This document shows, one piece after another, positions 56,901 to 64,000 of a stretch of 64,000 nucleotides of DNA. Every line of letters starts with the position of its first letter. Positions within the stretch are counted from its first letter, which is position 1. Source of the stretch: G965197715 sp965247615 (lineage in GTDB: Bacteria; Chloroflexota; Dehalococcoidia; Lucifugimonadales; UBA1127); the NCBI GenBank assembly GCA_965247615.1, contig OZ252022.1, positions 2,728,001 through 2,792,000 of the forward strand. Direction: 5' to 3'. The notes under the pieces are model-generated. The model searched no databases and was not told where the DNA came from. It worked only from the letters and a program-made list of their open reading frames with translations. A program made the translations under genes and the position numbers.

Positions 56901-57485
56901 ACCGTTGAGCTGGTCTCGCCCTCAGGGACCGTTTCAATGCTGTCCCCTTCCGCCCCGGTACGCGGGTCGTTAACCACCGAGTTTCGCTTTGGTTCGGCCC
57001 GCCACTTGGGCGAGGACGCGGCCGGCGAGTGGACGCTGCGGATCAAGGACGCTCGGAGAGGAAGTACTGGCAATCTCAGATCGTGGGGCCTCACCATCTA
57101 CGGACACGGCTCGATTCCGGGCGCGCCTGATATCGACAATGTCACCCCGGGAGGAGGCACACTCGAAATTGACTGGAAAGCGCCGACCGACACAGGGGAG
57201 ACGGCCATCACCTCCTACGACCTGCGATACATTCGAGACGATGCTACGGACAAGAGCGATGGCCAGTGGTCTGTGGTGACGGGCGTGGGGGCGCCGAGCA
57301 GCCGGAGCTACACCATCACCGGACTGGAGGGAGGGCTGAAGTACGCGTTTCAACTGCGGGCCCACAACGATTCCGGACATGGTCCCTGGTCCCAAGAGGA
57401 AGCTGAGGAGCCCACCACGGTCAAGCCGGCCGCGCCGGCCATAACCTCCATCACACGCGGCGATAGGACCCTTGCCGTCGTCTGA
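53961..57485 (+). CDS. large secreted kexin-like subtilase (part 1, up to in-frame TGA)
   Basis: 1174 aa; signal peptide MTRMLSPARLLSAAGFSLLC ending near ASAQ (residue 31). Domains: two fibronectin type III repeats (about 32-135, 136-235), three PPC-like beta-sandwiches (240-345, 350-450, 455-565; DPADDEDYFSFSVSS-type starts), and an S8 peptidase at about 570-910. Its catalytic residues are Asp627 (VAVVDDGMHYRHEDL), His666 (EDHGTAVAGLIAA), oxyanion Asn764 (AAGNGG) and Ser838 (GGTSAATPIVSG). A proprotein-convertase P-domain (915-1050, ends GNLRSWGLTIYGH) and a third Fn3 repeat follow. The next Fn3 repeat is cut by TGA at 57483 (RTLAVV*TAPADTGG), where sister repeats have Trp (VAWTAPA). All catalytic residues are intact, so this part could be an active secreted protease. 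Confidence 0.93.
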   Translation: MTRMLSPARLLSAAGFSLLCLVLALGYASAQSPPAAPTIDSVTSGDATLTVAWTAPAGATGITAYDVRRIETSADETDDANWAVEDNAWTSRALQYTITGLTNGTEYDVQVRAVNSTGDGTWSATKVGTPALPAPAVDSVRADDRAVLVTWSAPTGITTGVAAYDVRYIETSADEMVDANWTVEEDAWNEGDGSLAYAVTGLTNGTEYDVQLRAVDEDDVDGAWSATTSATPADHGDTRAAATSVTAGARVWGAIDPADDEDYFSFSVSSTADYWIYTLGDLDTVGELLDSNGMSIDISDRGGVLPNPDNFFLWQRLQAGTYSIKVTGYGSTDEPYILRVREFTDTTSRRNAATLNLNSFASATIDPEDDEDYFKLELSETTEVAIRASGFPDTVGELQRSNGTVIASNDDGYLPGGRTNFLIRESLSAGVYYVKVSSFASNSDGPYTVYATEITEPGGAVADAQPLTLGGTAGGNIDPAGDEDYFSLTLTETTFVTIGGVSDVTNISGGLTDENDFKAPVDSIHFDDLFIFEGRLDAGTYYLKVTGKDATDTGRYTVRAIVETSYTYFVNRCSNISTSSSINDPLYGCQWHLKNNDQFRNSGGHDIRVEEVWPTYTGSGINVAVVDDGMHYRHEDLTDNVLTSFNHNYDPDLTDKTDIYNPFEDHGTAVAGLIAAKDNNLGMRGVAPEAKIYGYNFLVYDTDANGADAMSRNAATTAISNNSWGPRESGHPEPATELWEAAVKDGVTTGYDGKGVFYAWAAGNGGDRADYSTLDELANFYAVTAVCAVGHDDIRSDYSEAGANLWVCGPSSSGRDGQPRIATTDNGHRYRGSFGGTSAATPIVSGVVALVREANNALTWRDVKLILAASARKNDPDNTGWVEGAFKYGSTTDRYNFNHEYGFGMVDAKAATDLAPGWTNVRDLREATSESGVINLRIPDPPLLGGPNTVTASLTVDPYVEFVEFVEVNAHFNHSSFRDLTVELVSPSGTVSMLSPSAPVRGSLTTEFRFGSARHLGEDAAGEWTLRIKDARRGSTGNLRSWGLTIYGHGSIPGAPDIDNVTPGGGTLEIDWKAPTDTGETAITSYDLRYIRDDATDKSDGQWSVVTGVGAPSSRSYTITGLEGGLKYAFQLRAHNDSGHGPWSQEEAEEPTTVKPAAPAITSITRGDRTLAVV

Positions 57486-60400
57486 ACGGCCCCCGCTGAC
57501 ACGGGTGGAGGGGTCATCACAGCCTACGACGTGCGCTACATTGAGACCAGCGAAGACGAGATGGTGGAATCCAACTGGACGGTGCGGGACAACGCCTGGA
57601 GAAGCGGCGACCTTCGATATGTCATCTCCAATCTCACAAACGCGACGGAGTACGACGTACAAGTGCGGGCCGTCAGCTCCGCGGGGGATGGAGGATGGTC
57701 TGGCACAGAGACAGGCACGCCGCTGCCGGACGACATACCCATAACGTTGCAGTGGGAAGAGACCTCTCTTGAAGTGGCGGAGGACGCCGGGAGCGTAGTC
57801 CTGAGGGCAGTATTCACAACGACACTTGACGCGCCGCCGGAGGCTGACTTCACCTTCGGCGTCACCCTAACCACCACCGATACCGGCACGACCCAAGACG
57901 ACGACTACACGGCTCCGCCTTCGTCCGCGACCTTTGTCGCGAGCGACTTCAGCCAGACCGACGTGAACGGCCAGCAGCGATACCGCGCAACCAGGGATTT
58001 CACCGTGGCCATCATAGACGACACAGCGGATGAATCGGACGAAGCCTTCAGCGTGAGGCTGGCCTACCTGACTCCCGGCCTCACGCATCTCCAGGGAGGC
58101 CCCTCCACGGCAGTCGTCACCATCAAGGACAACGAACACGTTCCAGTCACCCTCAGCTGGGAACAGTCGGACATAACGGTCGGTGAGAACGCCGGAAGCG
58201 CCACACTGCGCGCCTACGCCGTCACCACTGTGAACAAGCGGCCTGAAGACGGGTTCTCCTTCGACGCCTCCATCTATACGTCTAACGGCAGCGCGGCCCA
58301 GCCCGGCGACTATACGCAGGTGGACGATACCGTCACTTTCAGCCGGAACGACTTCAGCCGGGTAACCGTCAACGGCCAGCGCCGCTATCGCGCCGCAAAG
58401 CAAGTGCTGGTGACCATTCAGGATGACACATCCGACGAAGCCGAGGAGGGCTTCACGGTAACCATCGAGTACGCGAATCCCGGCCCGTCTCACCTGCAGG
58501 GCGGACCAGCTGCTATGAGCGTAAAGATCACCGACAACGACTTCGTACCCGTCACCATCAGCTGGGACCGGTCGTTCGTGAGCGTCGATGAGGATGCGAC
58601 AACGGTCACCCTGCAGGCCCGGGCTACCACCACGTCGGACAAAATGCCGGAGAGCGGTTTCACCGCCGCCCTGTCCGCGGCGACGGCCGGCGGCACCGCC
58701 ACCCAAGGCTCGGACTATCGGAGGCTGACCAGGAGCTTCAGCTTCGGCCAGGGCGACTTCACGCGCACAGACGTGGGGGGCCAATTCCGCTTCCAGGCAA
58801 CCCGGGACATCAGCGTCTCCATCATCAATGACACCGTCGATGAGCCGGACGAGGGCTTCACGGTAATCCTGAGCTACTCCGACCCAAGCCTCCCCCATCT
58901 ACAGGGAGGTCCCGACACTGCGACGGTGACCATTGCCGACAATGACCACGTGCCGGTTACGCTGGGATGGGAAGAAACGGCGTTGACGGCGGAAGAGCCC
59001 ACGAGTCCAGGGACAACCACGCCGGTGACCCTGCGTGCAGCGGCAGTCACCGCTACGGACAAGCGTCCCGAGAGCGGCTTCGCCTTTGACTTCACCGTGA
59101 ACACCGTCAACGGCACCGCGCGGCAGCCTGCTGACTATGAACGACTCTCGTCAATGGAGACATTCGACCGCAACGACTTCATCCGGACCACGGTGGATGG
59201 CCAATTCCGGTGGGTTGCCTCGGCGGACTTCACCGTCAACGTCGAGCACGACACCGTCGACGAGCCATTGGAGCGTTTCACCGTCAGGCTGGCTTTCGTC
59301 GGCTCCAGCCAGCCGCACCTCACCCTCGGCGATTCGACAGCCACGGTGACCACCACGGACGACGTCGCGTCGCTGGCAGACTTGCGGACGACGGTGAACG
59401 CCAATCCAAGTACTGTCGAGCCGGGTGAGCAACTGACCTACGATTGGTCGGTCAATAACAGCGGGCCGTCGGCCTCAACAGGCACGGCCCTCACCGGCAC
59501 ACTTGACGCGGGCGTGACCTTCGTCTCGGCTCAGGTGGCAAGTCCGGCGACCGGCCAGTGCAGGCAGTCCGCCCGAACGGTCACGTGTACTTTCGGGACG
59601 CTCGAACGCGGCGACACCGCAAGCGGGGAGGTCGTCGTCGAGGTCATCGGCAACGCCTCGGCGGATATTCGCTTTACCGCCATAGCAAGAGCGGATCAAC
59701 TCGACCGCACACCGGCGGACAATGACGACTCGGTCACGACGGAGTTGGTTGCGGCGCCGCGGCGGATCACGAATCTGCGGGCGTCAGGAGCGAGTGCACA
59801 CATTGACGTGACGTGGAGCACACCGGGCGACAACGGCAGTTCCATCACCCGATACGAGCTGGAACGCAAGGCGGCCGGCGAGAGCTATGCCCTCGTCACT
59901 CCTGGCCCCGGTGTCGCGGCGACCACGTACCGGGACAGCCAGATATCGACTGGAACGACCTACACCTACCAGCTGCGCGCCGTCAACGCCGACAGCGACG
60001 CCGAATGGTCCAACGAGGCGACCGCAACCGCTCGGAAAACCCCACCTCCACCTCCACCGCCGCCACCCGTTATCCGTGGTGGAGGAGGTGGAGGTGGAGG
60101 TGGAGGTGGCGTCTCTCGGAACCGGCCTCCGGCGTTCGCTGACGGCGACGCGACCACACGCGCGGTAGCCGAGAACACGGCGGCGGGCCAGGACATCGGC
60201 ACTCCGCTGGAGGCCGTCGACCCGGACCGGGGCGACACGCTGACCTACACCCTGGAGGGTGAAGACGCCGGGTCTTTCGACATCGACGCGGCGACGGGCC
60301 AGCTGCGGTCCAAGGCCCCCCTGGACTACGAGACCAGGACCACCTACACCCTGACCGCGCGCGTAGCGGACCGTCGGGGATCCTGGGACGCCATGGAGGT

Positions 60401-60572
60401 GACGGTCACGGTGACCAACGTGGGGTTGGCGGGCACGGCTGGCCGGTATGACCGGGACGACAACGGGGCGATCGACCGGGACGAGGCCATCGCGGCGGTC
60501 GTCGACTACTTCAATGGCGTCATCAGCAAGGAAGAGGCGATAGAGGTCGTCCGCGTCTACTTCGCCGCCTGA
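57486..60572 (+). CDS. large subtilase, part 2: Fn3, Calx-beta, DUF11, cadherin-like and EF-hand modules
   Basis: Continues in the same frame right after the TGA at 57483 (TAPADTGGGVITAYDVRYIE); an internal ATG exists at 57531 but without a ribosome site. Modules: the rest of an Fn3 repeat; four Calx-beta-like repeats about 400 bp apart (57740, 58146, 58551, 58954), each with a WE/WD-x-S start, AxxDxDY-type loops and DDxxDExxExFxVxL; a DUF11 domain (about 59380-59690); one Fn3 repeat (59760-60030); a Pro9/Gly11 hinge (60040-60110); a cadherin-like domain (60130-60420); and a canonical EF-hand DRDDNGAIDRDE followed by FNGVISKEEAIEVVRVYF (60448-60569). The EF-hand tail is dockerin-like. Without read-through it would not be made or exported, as it lacks a signal peptide. 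Confidence 0.85.
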   Translation, partial: TAPADTGGGVITAYDVRYIETSEDEMVESNWTVRDNAWRSGDLRYVISNLTNATEYDVQVRAVSSAGDGGWSGTETGTPLPDDIPITLQWEETSLEVAEDAGSVVLRAVFTTTLDAPPEADFTFGVTLTTTDTGTTQDDDYTAPPSSATFVASDFSQTDVNGQQRYRATRDFTVAIIDDTADESDEAFSVRLAYLTPGLTHLQGGPSTAVVTIKDNEHVPVTLSWEQSDITVGENAGSATLRAYAVTTVNKRPEDGFSFDASIYTSNGSAAQPGDYTQVDDTVTFSRNDFSRVTVNGQRRYRAAKQVLVTIQDDTSDEAEEGFTVTIEYANPGPSHLQGGPAAMSVKITDNDFVPVTISWDRSFVSVDEDATTVTLQARATTTSDKMPESGFTAALSAATAGGTATQGSDYRRLTRSFSFGQGDFTRTDVGGQFRFQATRDISVSIINDTVDEPDEGFTVILSYSDPSLPHLQGGPDTATVTIADNDHVPVTLGWEETALTAEEPTSPGTTTPVTLRAAAVTATDKRPESGFAFDFTVNTVNGTARQPADYERLSSMETFDRNDFIRTTVDGQFRWVASADFTVNVEHDTVDEPLERFTVRLAFVGSSQPHLTLGDSTATVTTTDDVASLADLRTTVNANPSTVEPGEQLTYDWSVNNSGPSASTGTALTGTLDAGVTFVSAQVASPATGQCRQSARTVTCTFGTLERGDTASGEVVVEVIGNASADIRFTAIARADQLDRTPADNDDSVTTELVAAPRRITNLRASGASAHIDVTWSTPGDNGSSITRYELERKAAGESYALVTPGPGVAATTYRDSQISTGTTYTYQLRAVNADSDAEWSNEATATARKTPPPPPPPPPVIRGGGGGGGGGGGVSRNRPPAFADGDATTRAVAENTAAGQDIGTPLEAVDPDRGDTLTYTLEGEDAGSFDIDAATGQLRSKAPLDYETRTTYTLTARVADRRGSWDAMEVTVTVTNVGLAGTAGRYDRDDNGAIDRDEAIAAVVDYFNGVISKEEAIEVVRVYFAA

Positions 60573-60625
60573 TTCGACGATCCCGGGGAGTGGAGCCCAG
60601 GAGAGGGCAGAAGCAAGGGGGAGCA

Positions 60626-61414
60626 TTGGTCACGAAAGCGTTGGCGTTGATGGCGGTTGCTGTAGCGGCCCTGTGGCTGGTGGGGCCGCTGCATCCTGCT
60701 CCCGTGGAGGCGACGTCGCACCGGGCCGTCAGGTCCTTCTCCGCGTCGTCAGTGCTCCCGGGCGGGCGGTTGGAGGTGACGATCACGCCCACCGGGTATG
60801 GCAGCTTTGGTCAGGTCGTGGAGACGATGCCCTCCGGGTTCAGCTACGCACGTTCCAGCCTGGCTGCGTCTCAGGTTGCCGTCGAAGGCCGGGCCGTCAC
60901 CTTCACCCTGCTGGGAGAAAGCAACTTTCGGTATACCGTGACTGCCCCAAGCGCGGAGGGTTCCTACGCCTTCTCCGGGGTCATCAAGGATGTGAGCAGA
61001 GCGGCGGCATCGGTCTCCGGCGCTTCCACGATACGGGTAGGCCCGCCACCTACGCCGACGCCTACCCCAACGCCCACACCAACGCCCACGCCGACCCCCA
61101 CGCCCACGCCGACACCCACCCCAACACCCACCCCAACACCCACTCCTACGCCGACGCCCACACCGACGCCGACTCCTACGCCCACTCCCACTCCCACCCC
61201 TACGCCGACACCCACGCCGACCCCGACCCCGACACCCACGCCGACCCCTACGCCCACGCCTACGCCGACCCCCTCTCCCACAGCGCCGCCGCCTTCGACT
61301 GAGGCGCCGCGTGGCGATGGAGGCCCGCCAATAGGGTTGCTTGCCCTGGTGGTTGCTGGGGTTGTCCTAGTGATAGGTGGCGGCGCGGCGTTTGTCCGCA
61401 GACGTCGGCAGTAG
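60626..61414 (+). CDS. membrane-anchored Ig-like protein with Thr-Pro stalk
   Basis: 262 aa from TTG 60626, with AAGGGGGAG directly upstream; a GTG at 60590 gives 12 more residues but no ribosome site. Signal peptide LALMAVAVAALWLVGPLHPA. A domain of about 105 aa follows (SFSASSVLPGGRLEVTITPT, GYGSFGQVVETMPSGFSYAR, TFTLLGESNFRYTVTAPSAE, GSYAFSGVIKDVSR), an all-beta fold by pattern. Then comes a stalk of about 37 Thr-Pro units and a C-terminal helix IGLLALVVAGVVLVIGGGAA with FVRRRRQ. It is exported and held in the membrane with the domain pushed outward. It sits 53 bp after the subtilase gene, same strand. It is a possible surface receptor for the subtilase EF-hand tail, but that is inference. 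Confidence 0.8.
   Translation: MVTKALALMAVAVAALWLVGPLHPAPVEATSHRAVRSFSASSVLPGGRLEVTITPTGYGSFGQVVETMPSGFSYARSSLAASQVAVEGRAVTFTLLGESNFRYTVTAPSAEGSYAFSGVIKDVSRAAASVSGASTIRVGPPPTPTPTPTPTPTPTPTPTPTPTPTPTPTPTPTPTPTPTPTPTPTPTPTPTPTPTPTPTPTPTPTPTPTPTPTPTPSPTAPPPSTEAPRGDGGPPIGLLALVVAGVVLVIGGGAAFVRRRRQ
61049..61275 (+). repeat. Thr-Pro hexanucleotide repeat tract
   Basis: About 37 units of ACNCCN encoding (Thr-Pro)n; codon third positions vary (ACG/ACC/ACA/ACT, CCC/CCG/CCA/CCT). The degeneracy suggests selection for the protein repeat rather than recent slippage alone. Confidence 0.9.
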
Positions 61415-61547
61415 ACCACGGTCCTCGGTAGGGAACAATCAGGAACAGGGCTGCGGGCTGTGAGCAGAAGGTTTAGAGAGCAGGCCCGATTTGGCGCCAC
61501 TCGCGGGCAGTTGGTTCCAGAATGCTTCGCGATTGCCCATCCAGCCA

Positions 61548-61865
61548 CGTTCATGCCGGGCATCGACACTCCGAAGCAGGACGTGGTGCCCTACTACGAG
61601 GTCCCGCTGACGAACGAGAGGGGCCACTTCATGATGGAGCTCATCGATGGCGGGAACCCTATGAACGTCTTCCGGGACCCGGCCAAGAACGAGTACCTGG
61701 AGTTTCCACGGGAGTCGTCCTACAACGCATCATCGGCCAAGCGGTCCCAGGTGGGGTTTCGGTACAACGGCACGCGCTTCAGCCCCGTGCTGGAGCAGAT
61801 CGAGGACCTGTACGGCAAGGTGGCTGAGGCCGCCGAGAGGACCCGGTCCTAGCGCCAGCCGCGAC
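61548..61865 (+). pseudogene. decayed duplicate of the Rieske oxygenase 3' end
   Basis: MPGIDTPKQDVVPYYEVPLT, NPMNVFRDPAKNEYLEFPRE and SSYNASSAKRSQVGFRYNGT repeat the last third of the gene at 12693-13991 at about 95% DNA identity. The similarity extends about 14 bp past the stop codon. An in-frame stretch of about 132 bp (13653-13784 of the intact gene) is missing, exactly between two near-identical GACGGCGGCGAC/GACGGCGGGGAC repeats. No Rieske centre or start remains. Confidence 0.9.
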
Positions 61866-61918
61866 AGGGCCGCCGTTGCTCGCGGCCCCTTCGGCCCTCC
61901 CCCAGTGAGGCCGTCCCT

Positions 61919-62779
61919 CTAGGCGGGCTTCTGGGCTAGGGCGAAGAGCACCTCGAAGGGCAATGTGAGCACGCCCGACCCATCGGCGAAAGGGGCGAGG
62001 GCCGCCAGCACGGCTCCGCGCAAACTGAGCTGCGTGGTCTGGGGCAGCGAGGAGTAGGAGAGGGCCAGCGGCCCTCCCCAGCGCACCACGTCCCAGGCGA
62101 CCTCCGCACTTGGCAACACGGTGGGCCAGTCCGACCGCTCCAGCTTGAGAAGTGTGAACCCCGCCTGGCTCAGAGCGCCGCCAAGGGCCTCGTCTTTGGC
62201 GAAGGCGAAGGGGCCGGCACCCTGGGGGCCCCTGGTTGGCAGGTGCGGCTGCATGGCGGCCACGACGTTGGACATCCACATCTCCTCGGGGGCGCCCCAC
62301 ACGGAGAGGGCCACCTTCGCGCCGGGCTTGGCGACGCGCCAGGCTTCGGCGAGGGCGCGGTCAGGCTCTGAGAAAAACATGAGCCCAAGTCCGCAGAGAA
62401 CAGCGTCGAATGACTCGGCGGGGAACTCCAGGCCTTCCGCGCTCATTTCCTTGATATCGAGGTTGGCGAGTTCGGCATCGGCCACGTGCCGCCGGGCGAT
62501 GTCCAGGATGGCGGGAGAGAGGTCGATGCCGGTCACACGGCCCTCGGGCCCCACATGCTGAGCGGCGGTGATGGCGGCTGTCCCTGTCCCCGTGGCCAGG
62601 TCGAGCACACGCGCCGCGACGGGGGGGTCGAGCAGCTGGACCAGGCGCACGGCGACGGGCCTGGCGGTGGGCAGCATGTAGCGATCGTAGAGGGGGGCGA
62701 AGCCATCCCAGATAGCGCGAACGCGCTCTCGCTGCCGCGACGGGTTGGGTAGGCCGGAGGGGGAGCCAGAGCTGGTCAT
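61919..62779 (-). CDS. class I SAM-dependent methyltransferase (UbiE/COQ5-like)
   Basis: 286-aa methyltransferase. Motif I (SAM-binding) is RVLDLATGTGTAAITAA (near residue 60), the acidic residue after beta-2 is in VTGIDLSPAILDIARRH, the post-motif region is FDAVLCGLGLMFFSEPDRAL and motif III is GAKVALSVWGAP. The N-terminal ERVRAIWDGFAPLYDRYMLP is typical of the UbiE/arsenite/polyketide methyltransferase group. No membrane segments. It lies 46 bp downstream of the LLM oxidoreductase on the same strand, so they likely form one transcript. Substrate unknown. Confidence 0.9.
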   Translation of the reverse strand: MTSSGSPSGLPNPSRQRERVRAIWDGFAPLYDRYMLPTARPVAVRLVQLLDPPVAARVLDLATGTGTAAITAAQHVGPEGRVTGIDLSPAILDIARRHVADAELANLDIKEMSAEGLEFPAESFDAVLCGLGLMFFSEPDRALAEAWRVAKPGAKVALSVWGAPEEMWMSNVVAAMQPHLPTRGPQGAGPFAFAKDEALGGALSQAGFTLLKLERSDWPTVLPSAEVAWDVVRWGGPLALSYSSLPQTTQLSLRGAVLAALAPFADGSGVLTLPFEVLFALAQKPA

Positions 62780-62825
62780 GGGGAGCCACCTACTGCTGAG
62801 ACATGGATGGACGTCAACATAAGGG

Positions 62826-63788
62826 TCATGGAGAAGACAGGCCCGGCAGCACGTGTTGGCCCAGACGCCGGACCTGCTCGACGGAGTCGCGGACAGGCCA
62901 CAGGCAGATCCGCTGGGCGCCGGCGTCTATCCAGCGCTGGAGGTGCGCGCGGCACTCCGCGTAGTCGCCGGCGACGTAGTGCCCGCTGTCTGCGTCGTAC
63001 GGGGCGCGGGTGGCCTGCTCGATGATGGGGGCGGCCGTGTCGCGGGCGCGGCGGCCGTCCTGGTCCACGTAGACGAACATGGTGTTCACGGCGTTGGGGA
63101 AGGCGCCGGGGTCCTTGCGCTGCTCCGCCAGGGCCGAATTCAGGGTCGCGAGGGCAGCGCTGAACTCGTCCGGGGTCGAGTGCCACGCGGAGGCGACCCA
63201 GCCATCCGCCAGCCGCGCGACGCGCCGCAGCCCTATCGGCGAGCCCCAGCTCGATAGCCAGATGGGAGGGCACGGCCGCTGGATGCTCTTGGGCGCAACC
63301 GTCACGTTTTGGAAGCGGTAGTAGGGCCCCTCATGGCTGGCCACCGGCTCGGTGAGCAGGGTGCGCAGGGCCGCCGCGCCGTCCTCCAGCATCCTGCGGC
63401 GCTCCTGGAAGGGGAGTCCGAGAGCGTCAAAGTCGAGCTGGGTGGAGCCCTCGCCTACGCCGATGATGAGGTTGCCGCCGCTGAGAACGTCCAGCGTGGC
63501 GAAGCTCTGGGCCATGGCGACGGGGTGCCGGAGCGGCAACCCCACGACACCGGTGGCAATGGTCAGACCCGCATCCCTCGCCCTCCCGGCAACGGCGGCC
63601 AGCATGAGGAGGCAGTCCATCCAGGGGTCAGGATAGACGATGTGGTCGGTGACCCAGAGAGCGCTGAACCCGGAGCCGCCCGCGGCGTCCGCGATCTGCT
63701 CCAGGAGGCGAGGTGAGGGCGGAACAGGGTCGCCGCCAGCGAGCATACGCACGGGCAGGTGAACACCGAATGTGACCTTGGAAGCCAT
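62826..63788 (-). CDS. LLM-class F420-dependent oxidoreductase
   Basis: 320-aa luciferase-like TIM-barrel flavin/F420 enzyme. MASKVTFGVHLPVRML, GFSALWVTDHIVYPDPWMDC, GLTIATGVVGLPLRHPVAMA, QSFATLDVLSGGNLIIGVGE and PPIWLSSWGSPIGLRRVARL are the family blocks. Features such as DHIVYP and G-x-G-x-G-S (GVGEGS) match the F420-dependent glucose-6-phosphate dehydrogenase/MSMEG-type subfamily rather than the FMN luciferases. It is one of many paralogues typically found in SAR202 genomes (family knowledge). Substrate unknown. Confidence 0.92.
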   Translation of the reverse strand: MASKVTFGVHLPVRMLAGGDPVPPSPRLLEQIADAAGGSGFSALWVTDHIVYPDPWMDCLLMLAAVAGRARDAGLTIATGVVGLPLRHPVAMAQSFATLDVLSGGNLIIGVGEGSTQLDFDALGLPFQERRRMLEDGAAALRTLLTEPVASHEGPYYRFQNVTVAPKSIQRPCPPIWLSSWGSPIGLRRVARLADGWVASAWHSTPDEFSAALATLNSALAEQRKDPGAFPNAVNTMFVYVDQDGRRARDTAAPIIEQATRAPYDADSGHYVAGDYAECRAHLQRWIDAGAQRICLWPVRDSVEQVRRLGQHVLPGLSSP

Positions 63789-63844
63789 GGACTCGCGCTC
63801 TCCTTGCGGCGACGGCTCGGATGGTCAGGGGGCCAGGGTGTGGT

Positions 63845-64000
63845 TCAGCCCTGGATCGCGGGGGCCACGGCGGCGCGGCACTGCTCCAGGAAGGAGCGCC
63901 CCCCGGAGACCATCAGGTCCCTTGTCTGGGCTGTGACCATGCCGACACCCATACTCCGGTACTGGAGGACCCGCTGGGGGAGGTCCGGCGTCATCCAGGC
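63845..64000 (-). CDS. partial gene at window edge, LLM-like C-terminus
   Basis: The last 51 codons of a minus-strand gene reaching beyond the window: WMTPDLPQRVLQYRSMGVGM, VTAQTRDLMVSGGRSFLEQC, AAVAPAIQG, stop TGA. The helix-loop pattern and the ending resemble the C-terminus of LLM-class oxidoreductases, but 51 residues are too few to be sure. It is 56 bp upstream of the LLM gene on the same strand. Confidence 0.6.
   Translation of the reverse strand, partial: AWMTPDLPQRVLQYRSMGVGMVTAQTRDLMVSGGRSFLEQCRAAVAPAIQG

Noticed and set aside
57740..59355. Tandem DNA repeat array
   Set aside because: The 400-bp periodicity reflects four Calx-beta-like protein domains that differ strongly at DNA level; it is a domain repeat, not a satellite.
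60964..61569. Antisense frame with a long Gly-Val repeat opposite the Thr-Pro tract
   Set aside because: It is simply the reverse complement of the ACNCCN repeat; the sense strand has signal peptide, stalk and anchor.

Overview
GC-rich bacterial DNA, most likely from a Chloroflexota chromosome of the Dehalococcoidia/SAR202 type. This placement is an inference. It rests on the gene mix (Rieske oxygenase, LLM-class flavin oxidoreductase, Ddn-like F420 enzyme, amidohydrolase, SDR, Fn3/Calx-beta surface proteins with an EF-hand C-terminus) and on the style of DnaG, SigA and IleS; no marker could be searched. Part 1, 1-12.5 kb, is ordinary core genome: pyruvate phosphate dikinase (5' end outside the window), a small reading frame coupled to dnaG, dnaG, the primary sigma factor and ileS run rightwards. 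They meet sbcC head-on across a palindromic terminator-like element. Part 2, 12.6-28.7 kb, is an accessory region: a Rieske oxygenase, an SDR gene sitting inside a split IS3 transposase, an amidohydrolase, then a mobile-element graveyard. There an IS1182-like transposase is cut into three pieces by an IS3-family element, one of two inverted 187-bp MITEs, an IS21 fragment and an intact IS110. A peptide/nickel-type ABC importer (binding lipoprotein and two permeases, no ATPase) follows, then another IS remnant and an intact IS5 element. Part 3, 28.7-39.6 kb, carries envelope proteins (LRR remnant with C-terminal anchor, DUF192 lipoprotein, VWA/YfbK-like lipoprotein, beta-propeller lipoprotein), tiny coupled frames, a Ddn-like F420 protein, an IS21 istA pseudogene and a broken metF fragment. 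Part 4, 39.6-44.4 kb, is an SOS mutagenesis operon, imuB-dnaE2(imuC), behind a perfect GAAC-N4-GTTC LexA-type box. Part 5, 44.4-53 kb, holds IS and restriction-enzyme remnants, a Cache-domain lipoprotein and a cation/proton antiporter that both carry an in-frame TAG, an alpha/beta-hydrolase with a Cys nucleophile, and fragments of istB, an IS1 transposase and a Rad52-like protein. Part 6, 53-61.4 kb, is a surface-protease locus: a lipoprotein that looks like a detached subtilase prodomain, a very large kexin-like subtilase with Fn3, PPC, P-domain, Calx-beta, DUF11, cadherin-like and EF-hand modules (interrupted by a TGA where Trp is expected), and a Thr-Pro-stalked membrane-anchored protein. 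Part 7, 61.5-64 kb, has a decayed copy of the 3' end of the Rieske gene, a SAM methyltransferase, an LLM-class oxidoreductase and a partial gene at the edge. Main themes are heavy transposon decay (many internally deleted transposases), recent point nonsense mutations, and a plausible cell-surface protease cassette.
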